Notes under the pieces: model-generated | What the model was told of the DNA's origin: nothing | The model's input: only the letters and a program-made list of their open reading frames with translations | The model's database searches: none | From: Mycolicibacter virginiensis | Lineage (GTDB): Bacteria; Actinomycetota; Actinomycetes; Mycobacteriales; Mycobacteriaceae | DNA length: 64,000 bases | Reading direction: 5' to 3' | Assembly: GCF_022374935.2 (NCBI RefSeq) | Contig: NZ_CP092430.2 | Coordinates: 806,001-870,000 of the forward strand | Part shown: positions 43,746-52,598 of the stretch, piece by piece | Position numbering within the stretch: the stretch's first letter is position 1 | Layout: every line of letters starts with the position of its first letter | Position numbers and translations under genes: made by a program

Positions 43746-45362
43746 CTATGCCAGAGCGACGTTAGCGGCGTACTCGGAATGCCCGCCGACGATGTTGGAC
43801 ACGTCGTGGTCGATCAGGTTCGCGTGGGATGCACCGAACCCGCGGCGGCCGACCGCGACGCTCCCGCCCTGAGCCACCGTGTACAGGATCTGGAGCACCT
43901 TGTCCCTGGTCGAGTGGTAGTTGTTTACCTCACCCGAGACTCCCTCGCTGAGGGTCCGCCAATCTTGATTGCGCCCGACCGCGGCGCCCAGGGTGTGCAT
44001 GGCCGTGATCCTGGGTCCGCCGGACTTACCGGCGAGGGTCTGCGCGGCGACGATCATGGCGCGTGCGCCCAGGCTGTGGCCGACCAGTATGAACCCGTCA
44101 CTCTTCGTACGAGCGATGATGCCTGCTAGCGCGACACCGGTTCGGTCCGCCCGCACCTTCGCCACGTGCCATGGGTTCTTCGCCAGGTCCAGCGCGATGA
44201 GCGCCGGAGCGACCGGCCCCAACTTCTTCGCAGCGGCTTTGCCCGCCTTCGCTGCGGCTACGGCGGCCGCTCCGATTCCCTGCTTCACCCCGAGATTCTT
44301 CGCCACCAGAATCCCTAGTGCGGCAAGCTCCTTGCTTCCCCAGCGGAGCTTGTAGATCGGTGCGTCCGGGTACCGCTTCTCGGCCAGTTCCACCATGGCC
44401 CGCCAATCGGTCGACTTCTCCGTGGTGAACCCTCGGGCCAAAATGACGGGTGTCCCGGTGCCGGGGCGGAAGAGTTCGATCGCGAACGACTTGTCCTCGC
44501 CGACATATGCATTGGTGAAACGCATACCGACCGCCGAGCCCAGCGCTCCGCCGACGGCGGCCACCACGTACGTTCCGCCGACCATTCCGAGACCACCTGC
44601 GGCGACCGCGCCGCCTCCGAGAAGCGCGAGCCCCGCACTCCCGGCGGCGGCACCGTTGAGGCCCAGGAACATCGACCCGATGGCACCGCCGATCGCCGGC
44701 GCCGCCACGATTCCAGCGGGGATCGCGAACCCGGCGCCCAGGACACCCGCCGCCGCCATGGTGGTGCCCTTCGCGAGATTGGGCTTGTCGTACTGGAACA
44801 GCTGCTCGTAGTCCTCGAGAGCCTCGATCGTCTCGGTCGCCCTCTCGAAGCTGGGAATCTCGTGCTTGTGCTCGGCGCAGAACCGCGGCGTGCGTACGGC
44901 ACCGAACCGCCGGACCGCCATGTTGGTACACGTCGGCGCGACGCAGCGGGCCGTCGGCGAACCGCAGGATGAGCAGAGATAGGCGGTCGTCAGCCCTGTG
45001 GCCTCGACCTTGCGGTGGTCCGTCAACTCGAAGCACGCCGAGCACCAACCCTTGCGCACCTCGGTACCCAATCGATCGATCAGCCCCGCGATCTGCTCGA
45101 TCACCTTCTCGTGCCCATCGGCACGCTTGCGCAACTCGTCGCTTCCATCGGCCCCGTCGGAGCGTCGATACGCGTACTCGAGTTTCGCGTACGACCAGGC
45201 ATTGTGCACCAGAGCAACGTTCTCGATCATCACTGCATCGCCGGTTCGGGTGGGCTCGACATCTTCCAGACCACCTGACACGCGAAGAAGCCGACCCTCC
45301 AGTGATCGCACCTCTGACTGGATCAACGCACCCGACGGCTCCGAGTAACGAACAAACCTCAC
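43746..45362 (-). CDS. DUF726-like alpha/beta hydrolase with zinc ribbons and membrane segment
   Basis: A 538-residue multidomain protein. Residues 1-100 are helical; 107-165 carry C-x2-C pairs (C107/C110, C130/C133) and further Cys (140, 145, 162) typical of zinc ribbons. Residues 200-280 are a long Gly/Ala-rich hydrophobic stretch that could insert in a membrane. An alpha/beta-hydrolase domain from ~295 has the nucleophile elbow G-H-S-L-G (428-432), followed by S-T-R-D-K and late His candidates. This layout resembles DUF726/TMCO4 proteins. Substrate unknown; lipid or membrane attack would fit an effector role in the island (inference). Confidence 0.75.
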   Translation of the reverse strand: MRFVRYSEPSGALIQSEVRSLEGRLLRVSGGLEDVEPTRTGDAVMIENVALVHNAWSYAKLEYAYRRSDGADGSDELRKRADGHEKVIEQIAGLIDRLGTEVRKGWCSACFELTDHRKVEATGLTTAYLCSSCGSPTARCVAPTCTNMAVRRFGAVRTPRFCAEHKHEIPSFERATETIEALEDYEQLFQYDKPNLAKGTTMAAAGVLGAGFAIPAGIVAAPAIGGAIGSMFLGLNGAAAGSAGLALLGGGAVAAGGLGMVGGTYVVAAVGGALGSAVGMRFTNAYVGEDKSFAIELFRPGTGTPVILARGFTTEKSTDWRAMVELAEKRYPDAPIYKLRWGSKELAALGILVAKNLGVKQGIGAAAVAAAKAGKAAAKKLGPVAPALIALDLAKNPWHVAKVRADRTGVALAGIIARTKSDGFILVGHSLGARAMIVAAQTLAGKSGGPRITAMHTLGAAVGRNQDWRTLSEGVSGEVNNYHSTRDKVLQILYTVAQGGSVAVGRRGFGASHANLIDHDVSNIVGGHSEYAANVALA

Positions 45363-45814
45363 CGGCTTCCACCCTTCCAGAACGACAGAGCAGCACCACT
45401 ACCGCCAGCGCCGGTATCGACGCGTCGACCGCGGAGTTGTGACTGCCATGGGTCAGCGTATTTCAGCGTTCTGACAGGTTTAGCGACTGCGTATCAGCGT
45501 GCGGACTAGAAGCGCCGCGGACTTGATCGTTCTTCGGGCGCCGCTCTGGACGAACAAGTCGCGCTCCGAGGTTTTGCTGCCGCTCACGGCCCCGTGGCGG
45601 TGGCATGGTTGCTGGGGTTGTTGGCTGCCCTCGTGAGTCAGTCCGCCGAGCGCGTATGGACGCGAGGTACGGAAATCGTCGCGGTTGCCTCCTCGCTCCG
45701 AGAGGTGGAGAGTCCATCCCGCTGCGATTGCCTCTGAAGGGAACCATGCCACGATGGCGAAGGGCGTGACACTCAAAACTGAAGTGCTGCAACACTGTTT
45801 GAAACTCTTACTGC
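45363..45814. other. 452-bp gap upstream of DUF726-like gene and lipoprotein gene
   Basis: No protein-coding signal that I can support on either strand. It must hold the divergent promoters of the DUF726-like gene (start 45362) and the lipoprotein gene (start 45815), but no clear -35/-10 pair or repeat stands out. Confidence 0.4.
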
Positions 45815-46210
45815 ATGAACTTCAAGTCCGCCTTGATCGCCGCATTGGTCGCCGGTGCTGCCGCGCTGTCCGCGTGCGGTGCGCCGGAGAAGCCCGTGCG
45901 CGTCACCCCGGCCGCAGCGGCCGTCACCACGGCGCCGGTGCGGGTGCCGACGCCGGAGTGGGTGAACGTGGACGGCAAGGGCAACTACGAGCCGTTCGGT
46001 TACACAGCTGCCGCCGGTATGCGCATCCTGCACAATGGCACGGACGGCCGCGAGAAGATGTGCTCACCGGTCGCGACGTGGTTGAACGGCACTGGAAAGC
46101 GGAACGCGACCGCATCTTCAACCTTCCGCTTGGGCAAGGACCACCGCCGTACTGCGTGTGGCTACCGCCCGGCCGGAGAGCTGTGGGAGCGGATCTACGG
46201 CGGCTGTTGA
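45815..46210 (+). CDS. Small lipoprotein
   Basis: A 131-residue protein with a lipoprotein signal: M-N-F-K, a hydrophobic stretch, then L-S-A-C (lipobox, Cys21), followed by a Pro/Thr/Val-rich linker. It should be exported and lipid-anchored on the outer face of the membrane. The mature part (W-V-N-V-D-G-K-G-N-Y-E-P-F-G-Y; three later Cys) matches no family I know. It is one of only two plus-strand genes in the island. Function unknown. Confidence 0.7.
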   Translation: MNFKSALIAALVAGAAALSACGAPEKPVRVTPAAAAVTTAPVRVPTPEWVNVDGKGNYEPFGYTAAAGMRILHNGTDGREKMCSPVATWLNGTGKRNATASSTFRLGKDHRRTACGYRPAGELWERIYGGC

Positions 46211-46393
46211 ATGGCGCCACCCAGTCGCCAGCCGTTCCGCCGCGAGTGGTTCGCCTCCGAACGCGCTGCGCAGCGTCGGATCGCACGGTCACTCACCCGT
46301 GACGCGAACAGCGGCGGGGAGGTTGCCGAGGACGTGATCGACGACCGTCAGACCCACCGGCACGCGAGTTACGGCGGCGGGTGGTGGGACTGA
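46211..46393 (+). CDS. Possible small basic protein
   Basis: A 60-codon frame whose ATG directly follows the lipoprotein stop (TGAATG), so it could be translated by reinitiation. The product is basic at first and ends G-G-G-W-W-D; no family recognised. It could equally be chance reading frame before the convergent kinase gene. Confidence 0.3.
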   Translation: MAPPSRQPFRREWFASERAAQRRIARSLTRDANSGGEVAEDVIDDRQTHRHASYGGGWWD

Positions 46394-46407
46394 AACCGAC
46401 TGCGCAC

Positions 46408-48330
46408 TCAGTACGCCCCGCTCACCCAGACGTAGGCGCCTCCCCCTGCCGACGTGCAGGTGAGGACCCCGTCAGAGGCTTCGAGCCGCGCCTTGGCGCC
46501 CGGGTTCGTACAGGGCTGCCCGATCGCGTCCCATCCGATGGTGGGGAGAGGCGGGGCGTTCTCGTCCACCCAAATCAGGTTCTCTCCGCTGCATCCGAAC
46601 CTCCCGTCAGGTGACGGTGCACCTGGACTGGTGCACGGCATGCCGGCGGAGATGGACGGGGACGCCGCCGTCGTCGTCACCAGGGTCGGGGTCGAAGTGA
46701 CCGCGGGCGTCGCCGGCTTACCCTCCCCGACGTAACCGCTTCCGTCCCAATGCAAGTCCGTGTCGGTCCATGTCCCCGCGGCACACGAGGGTGTGCAGTC
46801 GTTCTGGTGTTCGCGAAGCACGTATCGTCCGTCGACGCCGGGACCGATCAGCTCGGTGTCGAGCATGTCCTCACCGATGGTCCTGAACCCCTGTGCGGTC
46901 GGGACCAAGACCAGAACCATTGCAGGGTTGTGAGCTCCGCCGCCGTGGTAGCGAATGAAGAGATTGCCGGTCAGATCGGTCGCTGGCTCGGGAAACTCGA
47001 ACCCGTAGCCGAACTTGACGGGAATCGGCATGAGAACCGAGCCGGCAGCGGTCACAGCGGAGACGCAGCCGCCGTCGCCGGCCGCGGCGCCGTACGACGG
47101 TGTCTGAGGGATGACGAAAACCCGCATCCGGCCCAGATAGGGATGCTCGAGGTCGTGGCGAGCGGTGGCGGTGGTGCCTGGGCAGCCTGCGTTTGGTGAT
47201 GGGCTGTCGGGCAGCGGCGCGGCCTGCGCCGATGACGGCGGCGTGTTCACCGGAGGGGTTACGGCGGCCGTTGTCGAAGTCTCCGCCGGCGCCGCGGCTT
47301 CGTCGCTCCCGCCTCGCATCGCGTACACCCCGACCGCCGTCGCAGCGACCGCCAACGTCGCCGCCACCGCCGCGGCGATGGGGACCGTCCTGGACTTCGG
47401 CTGCGGTGGCGGCGCGGCCTTCGCCGCGGCCTTCCGCACCTGCGTCGGCGCGTTCGACGGCTGCGTGGCCGCGGCAATGGTCGGCGCGAACGCCGCGACG
47501 TCGCCGCCGGCGGCCTCCTGCAACGCCGACACGAACTCCGCGCACGACTGGTACCGGTCGCCCGGCTCCTTCGCCAGCACCCGCTCGAAGACTCCGTCCA
47601 TCGACTCCGGCAGATGCGGGTTGACCGCGGCGATGGACGGCACCGGCTTCGTCAGGTGTGCGGACATCGTCGACGCGATCGAGGTCCCCGTGAAGGGCGG
47701 CCGTCCGGCGAGGAGATGGAACGCGGTGCAGCCCAGGGAGTAGATGTCCGAGCGGTTGTCGACCTCCTCGCCCTCGATCGCCTCCGGCGACATGTACTGC
47801 ATCGTGCCGATGGTCATACCCGTCGAGGTGAGGCTCGTGGACTCACCGGCCGCCTTCGCGATGCCGAAGTCCGCCAGCTTCACCGACTCGACCTCGTCGC
47901 CGTCCATCGCGAGCAGGATGTTCGCCGGCTTCACATCGCGGTGGGTGATCCTCTGCTTGCGCCAGGCGTAGTCCAGTGCGGCGCCCGCGCCGCCGACCAG
48001 CTGGACCGCGAGGCCGGGGTCGAGGGCATCCTCCTTGATCAGCTCGGAGGCGTCGGTACCGTCGACGTACTCCATCGTGATCCACAGCCGGCCCTCGAAC
48101 TCACCGCGGTCGTGCAGCGTCACGATGTTCGGGTGGCTCAGCTGCGCCAGCAGATCGGCCTCGCGCTGGAACCGGACCTTGAAGTCGTTGCTGCGGGAGA
48201 CCCCGGCATCGAGCAGCTTCAGCGCGTCCTGCCTGGGCAGGCGCGGGTGCTGGACCAGGAACACCTGGCCCATGCCGCCGGCGCCGAGCTGACGGATGAC
48301 GCGGTACTCCACGATCTCGGTGACGTCCAC
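46408..48330 (-). CDS. Membrane Ser/Thr protein kinase (PknB-like)
   Basis: A 640-residue receptor-type kinase. Cytoplasmic kinase domain 8-270: glycine loop G-A-G-G-M-G (16-21), Lys38, H-R-D (130-132), D-F-G (154-156) and activation loop ending G-T-M-Q-Y-M-S-P-E. A Pro/Ala-rich juxtamembrane segment leads to one membrane helix (316-338). The ~300-residue outer part has a Thr/Pro linker, a globular region with paired Cys, and two tandem repeats of a G-x-P-C-T-x-P-G-A ... W-V motif at the C-terminus. GTG 48330 is chosen as it starts just before the kinase fold. An accessory STPK in an island may sense an external signal (inference). Confidence 0.9.
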   Translation of the reverse strand: MDVTEIVEYRVIRQLGAGGMGQVFLVQHPRLPRQDALKLLDAGVSRSNDFKVRFQREADLLAQLSHPNIVTLHDRGEFEGRLWITMEYVDGTDASELIKEDALDPGLAVQLVGGAGAALDYAWRKQRITHRDVKPANILLAMDGDEVESVKLADFGIAKAAGESTSLTSTGMTIGTMQYMSPEAIEGEEVDNRSDIYSLGCTAFHLLAGRPPFTGTSIASTMSAHLTKPVPSIAAVNPHLPESMDGVFERVLAKEPGDRYQSCAEFVSALQEAAGGDVAAFAPTIAAATQPSNAPTQVRKAAAKAAPPPQPKSRTVPIAAAVAATLAVAATAVGVYAMRGGSDEAAAPAETSTTAAVTPPVNTPPSSAQAAPLPDSPSPNAGCPGTTATARHDLEHPYLGRMRVFVIPQTPSYGAAAGDGGCVSAVTAAGSVLMPIPVKFGYGFEFPEPATDLTGNLFIRYHGGGAHNPAMVLVLVPTAQGFRTIGEDMLDTELIGPGVDGRYVLREHQNDCTPSCAAGTWTDTDLHWDGSGYVGEGKPATPAVTSTPTLVTTTAASPSISAGMPCTSPGAPSPDGRFGCSGENLIWVDENAPPLPTIGWDAIGQPCTNPGAKARLEASDGVLTCTSAGGGAYVWVSGAY

Positions 48331-48396
48331 GAGGAGAGTGTGGCAGGCCCGGCGCCGGGCTACCCGCGTCCTCGCGCACCGCACCCGAGTACGGCT

Positions 48397-48669
48397 TCAG
48401 TCGATTCGGTCCAGCGTCCTGTACACCGCGTCATCGTTCCGTCGGCCGACGAGGCGCACGTGTACGACGTCGTCGAGAACCCGGTAGCAGATGCGGAACT
48501 CGCCGAAGTCGATACGTCGGTAGCCCGGGTGATTGGACAGGTGCCTGGCGTCGGCGGGGTAACAGTCCCGGCCGAGGTCGTGGATGCGGCGCCCCAGCTG
48601 ACGAAACCGCTTGGCATCCAAGCCGTCGAGGAACTTCGTCACAGCCGGGTCCAACCGGAGGTCGCTCAT
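48397..48669 (-). CDS. RelE/ParE-family toxin-like protein
   Basis: A 90-residue protein with the RelE-fold signature H-P-G-Y-R-R-I-D-F-G-E-F-R-I-C-Y-R-V followed by V-H-V-R-L-V-G-R-R-N-D-D-A-V-Y. RelE toxins cleave mRNA in the ribosomal A site; ParE relatives poison gyrase. Several basic residues suited to RNA binding are kept. Its start overlaps the stop of the upstream 167-residue gene by ATGA, the usual antitoxin-toxin order, so that gene should be the antitoxin. Confidence 0.85.
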   Translation of the reverse strand: MSDLRLDPAVTKFLDGLDAKRFRQLGRRIHDLGRDCYPADARHLSNHPGYRRIDFGEFRICYRVLDDVVHVRLVGRRNDDAVYRTLDRID

Positions 48670-49169
48670 TCGATTCCCCGCTCGGCGAACCAGCGTCGAG
48701 TCTCCTCGATGGTCATGTAGTCGTCCCGGTCAGATCGGTCGATGAGGTCGTCGAACACGACTCCTACCGGCGCGACCGCGAGCGCTGTGAACGACCCCTC
48801 GTCTATCTCGTCAGCGAGTGCGTATGCCTCGTGGACGACGGCGCCCAGCAGGTCTCGCACCTGTTCGTCTCCGGCCGCTCGGCGCTGGTAGTGCAGCGCC
48901 GCGTTCGCGAGCCGGCCGAAGAACTCGAACTTCGTCATGTGGTCGATGGCGTCGTGCTTCTTGAACACCTGCCACAACTCGGCGAACAGCCAGCTCAACT
49001 CCGCGGCGTGAGGCGTAACGACGTACTTGTACTCGGAGTCGGCATCCGGCTGGTGGAGGGCCACGACAACACTCGCACCACCCCAGAGTTTCGCCCTGTG
49101 CCAGGCGCCCTGGGCAACGGCTTCATCCAGTCGCTTGATCCCGCTGTAGAGCTCATCGACATCGGCCAC
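48666..49169 (-). CDS. Probable large antitoxin partner of the RelE-type toxin
   Basis: A 167-residue protein encoded directly before, and overlapping, the RelE-type toxin gene. The C-terminal tail (Y-M-T-I-E-E-T-R-R-W-F-A-E-R-G-I-E) looks like a toxin-binding antitoxin end, but the first ~140 residues are a helical domain I cannot assign (L-W-G-G-A-S-V-V-V-A-L-H-Q; A-E-L-S-W-L-F-A-E-L-W). Classical RelB antitoxins have only about 80-90 residues, so this is an atypical form. GTG 49169 is the first start. Antitoxin function is inferred from gene order. Confidence 0.6.
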   Translation of the reverse strand: MADVDELYSGIKRLDEAVAQGAWHRAKLWGGASVVVALHQPDADSEYKYVVTPHAAELSWLFAELWQVFKKHDAIDHMTKFEFFGRLANAALHYQRRAAGDEQVRDLLGAVVHEAYALADEIDEGSFTALAVAPVGVVFDDLIDRSDRDDYMTIEETRRWFAERGIE

Positions 49170-49331
49170 AGCAACTCAGGCTAGTCCCGCTCCCTGCACG
49201 ATACCTGCTGTTCGAGGGGCTGAGAGGTGGTGCGGGTGCGAGCCGGGCACGGCGGTGCGGAAGCGGCGGACTCAGGGCGCGGCGCCGCTGGTCCGCGTCT
49301 CCACTGGCAGCGGAAGGAGAGCCTTGGGACG

Positions 49332-49375
49332 CGGTTCAGTCCGCGAAGGGAAAGTCTGGTTCCGGGACTGAACCG
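49332..49375. terminator. Hairpin over the stop codon of the helicase-partner gene
   Basis: CGGTTCAGTCC and GGACTGAACCG are perfect 11-bp arms with a 22-nt loop. The left arm contains the stop codon of the 489-residue gene on the minus strand. It may end transcription of the helicase operon; no T tract follows. Confidence 0.4.
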
Positions 49376-50805
49376 CTCGGATCCGCGTAGATCGACTGCA
49401 GGCACATGTCGATGACCGGAAGCAGCAGGGTTCGCCACGTCTGCGTCTTCTGCGTGATGAATTCGATTCGGTCATGCCACCCAGAGGGGTCCGGCCCACC
49501 GAAGAGCGCGATGCTGTAGAACATCAGGCCGCGGCTGCCGCCGCTTGTCATCGTGCTGTGGGTGTACGGGTCGCTGGCCTCCTGAAACGCGAGGCGGTTG
49601 TCGAAGAAGAACATCCCGATCTCGTAGCGGAGCCGCAGGCTGGTCGGGGGTGCCACGATCAACCCCGCGGTGTGTTCAACCGCCGGCTGGAAGTTGCAGT
49701 GCAGCCACAGAATCGGCTTCCCGGGGCGTAGTGCCGGGTGGCGAGGACGGTCGTCGGCCGGGCCAGGCTCAGGGACAACGGCAAGCGGCAACGAGCGTGT
49801 GTACTTCGCCTCCGGATCCACCTTGCCCCTGGAGTCTGGTAGGTCCGCGGTCCACCCGTGGGCATCGAGTGTTTTGAGGCTCTCGGCGGCGGCAGCCCAG
49901 GCGTTGTCCCGCTCGACCTGCTCCGGGGTTCGGTCGGCCTTCATGCGCTGCTCGTGGGCGACAACGGGGGCGGGTCTGCTTGCGATGGCCTGTGGAGCGG
50001 CCAGGACCGGAGTTTCCCGCAGCAGCGTCGTCCTCAGCGTGTCGTTGGTCGCCAAGTCCCACAGGCCGATGCGGAGGTCGAAGCGGGCTTGAAGCAGCGC
50101 GCGGGCGGCCTCCAGCGGTGCGGGGTCGACCCAGCTGCCGTCTTGAAGGACACCGGTCACGTGGAAGTCAGCTTCCACCGGCACAACTGGAATCTGACTC
50201 AGATCCCAGTTGTAGGGCGGCAGGGGCGTGTCCAACGTGTGCTGATACCGGCCTTCGGCTACCCACTGGATGTAGCCGTCGAGGAAGACCGTTGCGGCGT
50301 GGGTGTGCGGCGCGACGATGACGAGATTGTCGTGCGATAGCCACGTCTTCTCGAAATTTGCGTAGTCGCTCGCGGACATGGCGTTGAACCAGTACCAGCC
50401 CCAGGTGTCCACCACCACTGCGGCGTCCTGGTCGTCTTCCCACATCTGCGACATCTCCACTAGCCGCCATCTACCGGCGTGCTTCTTCGGAGTTCGAACC
50501 CCGCCCGGGAGCACGCTCGACATTCTGCGGCGCAGCACAGCTCCGTTGGGGTTCGGAGACATCAGGGTTCGTGGGCCACCGATGTTGGCGACGGCATCGG
50601 CGCCTCGGGCTTCGAGAAGGGGAAGCACCACCGACGACGCCGTGTCCCACCACAACTCGGAGGTCGAGAGCGTCTTGAGCGGGATAGACGAGTGTGTGTC
50701 GTCGGCGAACGGCTGACGGGAATCGAGTTCGTCGCCGCCGTCGGTGGTGTAGCGGCCACCGATCAGGATGATCGTCGCGACGTGCGCCGTGAGCTTGACC
50801 GTCAT
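49336..50805 (-). CDS. Uncharacterised partner protein of HNH-helicase
   Basis: A 489-residue protein that I cannot assign to any family. The N-terminus is hydrophobic-beta-like (V-A-T-I-I-L-I-G-G-R-Y), the middle is rich in aromatic residues (D-T-W-G-W-Y-W-F-N-A-M) with H-T-H-A-A at about 175, and the C-terminal third has more beta-like strands (I-L-W-L-H-C-N-F; Y-E-I-G-M-F-F-F-D). No membrane segment, nucleotide-binding loop or nuclease motif is evident. Its ATG overlaps the helicase stop (ATGA), so the two proteins are made together and probably act in one system. Its size and novelty make it the most interesting protein of the island. Confidence 0.85.
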   Translation of the reverse strand: MTVKLTAHVATIILIGGRYTTDGGDELDSRQPFADDTHSSIPLKTLSTSELWWDTASSVVLPLLEARGADAVANIGGPRTLMSPNPNGAVLRRRMSSVLPGGVRTPKKHAGRWRLVEMSQMWEDDQDAAVVVDTWGWYWFNAMSASDYANFEKTWLSHDNLVIVAPHTHAATVFLDGYIQWVAEGRYQHTLDTPLPPYNWDLSQIPVVPVEADFHVTGVLQDGSWVDPAPLEAARALLQARFDLRIGLWDLATNDTLRTTLLRETPVLAAPQAIASRPAPVVAHEQRMKADRTPEQVERDNAWAAAAESLKTLDAHGWTADLPDSRGKVDPEAKYTRSLPLAVVPEPGPADDRPRHPALRPGKPILWLHCNFQPAVEHTAGLIVAPPTSLRLRYEIGMFFFDNRLAFQEASDPYTHSTMTSGGSRGLMFYSIALFGGPDPSGWHDRIEFITQKTQTWRTLLLPVIDMCLQSIYADPSGSVPEPDFPFAD

Positions 50806-52598
50806 GCGTCCTTCACGGCCAGAAGTTGGTCAGCGAGCGCAGGAGTCTCCGCGGCGGCGATCGCCAGAGACTCTGCGTCTGTCCCGGTCAGGCCGTGCAA
50901 CTCGATGAATCTCCGGGCGCACGTCACCAACTCCGATTCCGCCTCGCGGCCTGCGGTGTCGAAGACGCCGCCCTGTTCACCGATCGAACTCACGACCTCG
51001 GACTCGCCGGAGTTCGTGTGTTGCCGCACGTGTGTCGGCTCCGGTGTGGGGTCGGTGACGATCATCATCGGCGGCGGCAACAGGTCCGGTTGATCGGTCA
51101 CCTTGCGCGCCATGTCGATCAGTCGGCCGTCGGCCGGGAAGTAGACGCGGCCGTGGTCGTCCACGTTGGCTGGATCGGTGCGCACGACACGACCGACGAT
51201 CTGCCGGAACGACAGCAGCGTGAGCCGATTCGTCAGGTACACCACGACGCGGAGACGTCGGATGTCGATGCCCTCCGACACCATGTTGACGGCCACCAAC
51301 CACGGATCGTGGGAGATGCCGAACCGATGGATGGCGTGGGCCGGCGCCGGGTCGTTCTCGTCCTGTATGGTCGAGCAGGCCATCACCGGGCGTCGGCCGA
51401 TGATGTTGTCCTCAAGGTGCTGGGTCACGCGCGCCGCATGCGTGCAGTCGACGCACACCACCAGCCCGGCGGCGTCTGAATCACCTTGGCTGCGCAGCGA
51501 AATCAGATACTCGTTCGCGTCGCGCAGCATCTTGTCCGCGATCGAACCGTCGGCGATCCACTCCAGCGCTCCGCGGAGCCGCATACGTTCACCGGCCTCG
51601 GTGAGGGCGCTGTCATCGAAACTCACCGTCTCCAGTTCACCCTGCGGGGTGCGGAACGTCGTCCTGCCGCGGGCCTCCACGAACTGCACCGGCCGACACG
51701 CACCGTCGCGGATGGCCTCGTCGTACGAATACCGGAAGTGCGGCTTGGCGTTCCCCTCGTGCGTGGGGACGAACACGATCGGGTCGCGGCCCGTTCGGAA
51801 AGGTGTGCCCGACAACGACAGGATCGCAGCGGCGCCCTGCGCGAAGGCGAACTGAGCAGCTGCGCCCCACGACGCGTCAGCGCCGGCGTGATGGACCTCG
51901 TCGAAGATCACCAGCGTGCGATGACCCGGGTCGGTCACATGGGCCAGGAACATGTCCGGAGCGGCACACAACGACTGGTAGGTGGTGATCGCTCCGAGCC
52001 AGCGGTCACCGATCGGGTCCACCGCGCGCCAACGCCCCAGCCCGTGAAGCGGCAGCGTGGGTGTGTGTGGCACAGACGGACTCGCCGCAGACCGCCACCC
52101 GTCGGCGATGCCGACCGTCGGAACAACGATCAGAAGCCGGGAGATGTCACCGGCCGCCACCATCTGGTAGGCGACCTCCAGACCGAACCGCGTCTTACCC
52201 GCGCCGGGACACGCCTCGACCAGGACCGGTTCCGCTCGTAGGGCCTGCAGAACGGCCGGCAGCGCCTCACGCTGCCATCGCCGTAACACCCCTGAACCCG
52301 GACGCAGCTTCGCTGGATCGAAGCGCTGAGCGATGACATCCTGCGGCTTGGAGCCCTTGCGGAGGTTGCACGACCCGCACAGCGCCTGGAGATTGTCGAA
52401 CGAGGTGCGGCCACCCAAGCTCCACGGGTGTATGTGATCGCCGTGCATCAGATCCGCCGGGATGGCGCGCCTGCACAGCTTGCACACCTGTCCTTGTAGC
52501 TCCCAGGCGCGCCGCACCTCGGCCCGGGTGAACGTCCTGCGCGGATCGAGGGACACCCCGACTCCGGCCGGCTGCTCTGAATCGGAGGGCTCGGTCAT
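50802..52598 (-). CDS. HNH nuclease-SF2 helicase fusion
   Basis: A 598-residue protein. The N-terminal HNH domain has C39-x2-C42, H-G-D-H-I-H (52-57) with the catalytic-type His, F-D-N-L-Q and C74-x2-C77, all intact. A superfamily 2 helicase follows: Walker A P-G-A-G-K-T (131-136), D-E-V-H (233-236), S-G-T-P (263-266), S-E-G-I-D (441-445) and Q-I-V-G-R-V-V-R (466-473). The fold resembles restriction-type translocases (ResIII). DNA cleavage coupled to ATP-driven translocation is likely. It is the first gene of the operon with the unknown 489-residue protein, near attR. An antiphage role is inferred. Confidence 0.9.
   Translation of the reverse strand: MTEPSDSEQPAGVGVSLDPRRTFTRAEVRRAWELQGQVCKLCRRAIPADLMHGDHIHPWSLGGRTSFDNLQALCGSCNLRKGSKPQDVIAQRFDPAKLRPGSGVLRRWQREALPAVLQALRAEPVLVEACPGAGKTRFGLEVAYQMVAAGDISRLLIVVPTVGIADGWRSAASPSVPHTPTLPLHGLGRWRAVDPIGDRWLGAITTYQSLCAAPDMFLAHVTDPGHRTLVIFDEVHHAGADASWGAAAQFAFAQGAAAILSLSGTPFRTGRDPIVFVPTHEGNAKPHFRYSYDEAIRDGACRPVQFVEARGRTTFRTPQGELETVSFDDSALTEAGERMRLRGALEWIADGSIADKMLRDANEYLISLRSQGDSDAAGLVVCVDCTHAARVTQHLEDNIIGRRPVMACSTIQDENDPAPAHAIHRFGISHDPWLVAVNMVSEGIDIRRLRVVVYLTNRLTLLSFRQIVGRVVRTDPANVDDHGRVYFPADGRLIDMARKVTDQPDLLPPPMMIVTDPTPEPTHVRQHTNSGESEVVSSIGEQGGVFDTAGREAESELVTCARRFIELHGLTGTDAESLAIAAAETPALADQLLAVKDA

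Noticed and set aside
45463..45795. A 110-codon minus-strand gene in the gap before the lipoprotein gene
   Set aside because: No ribosome-binding site, no family resemblance and arginine-rich composition typical of chance frames.
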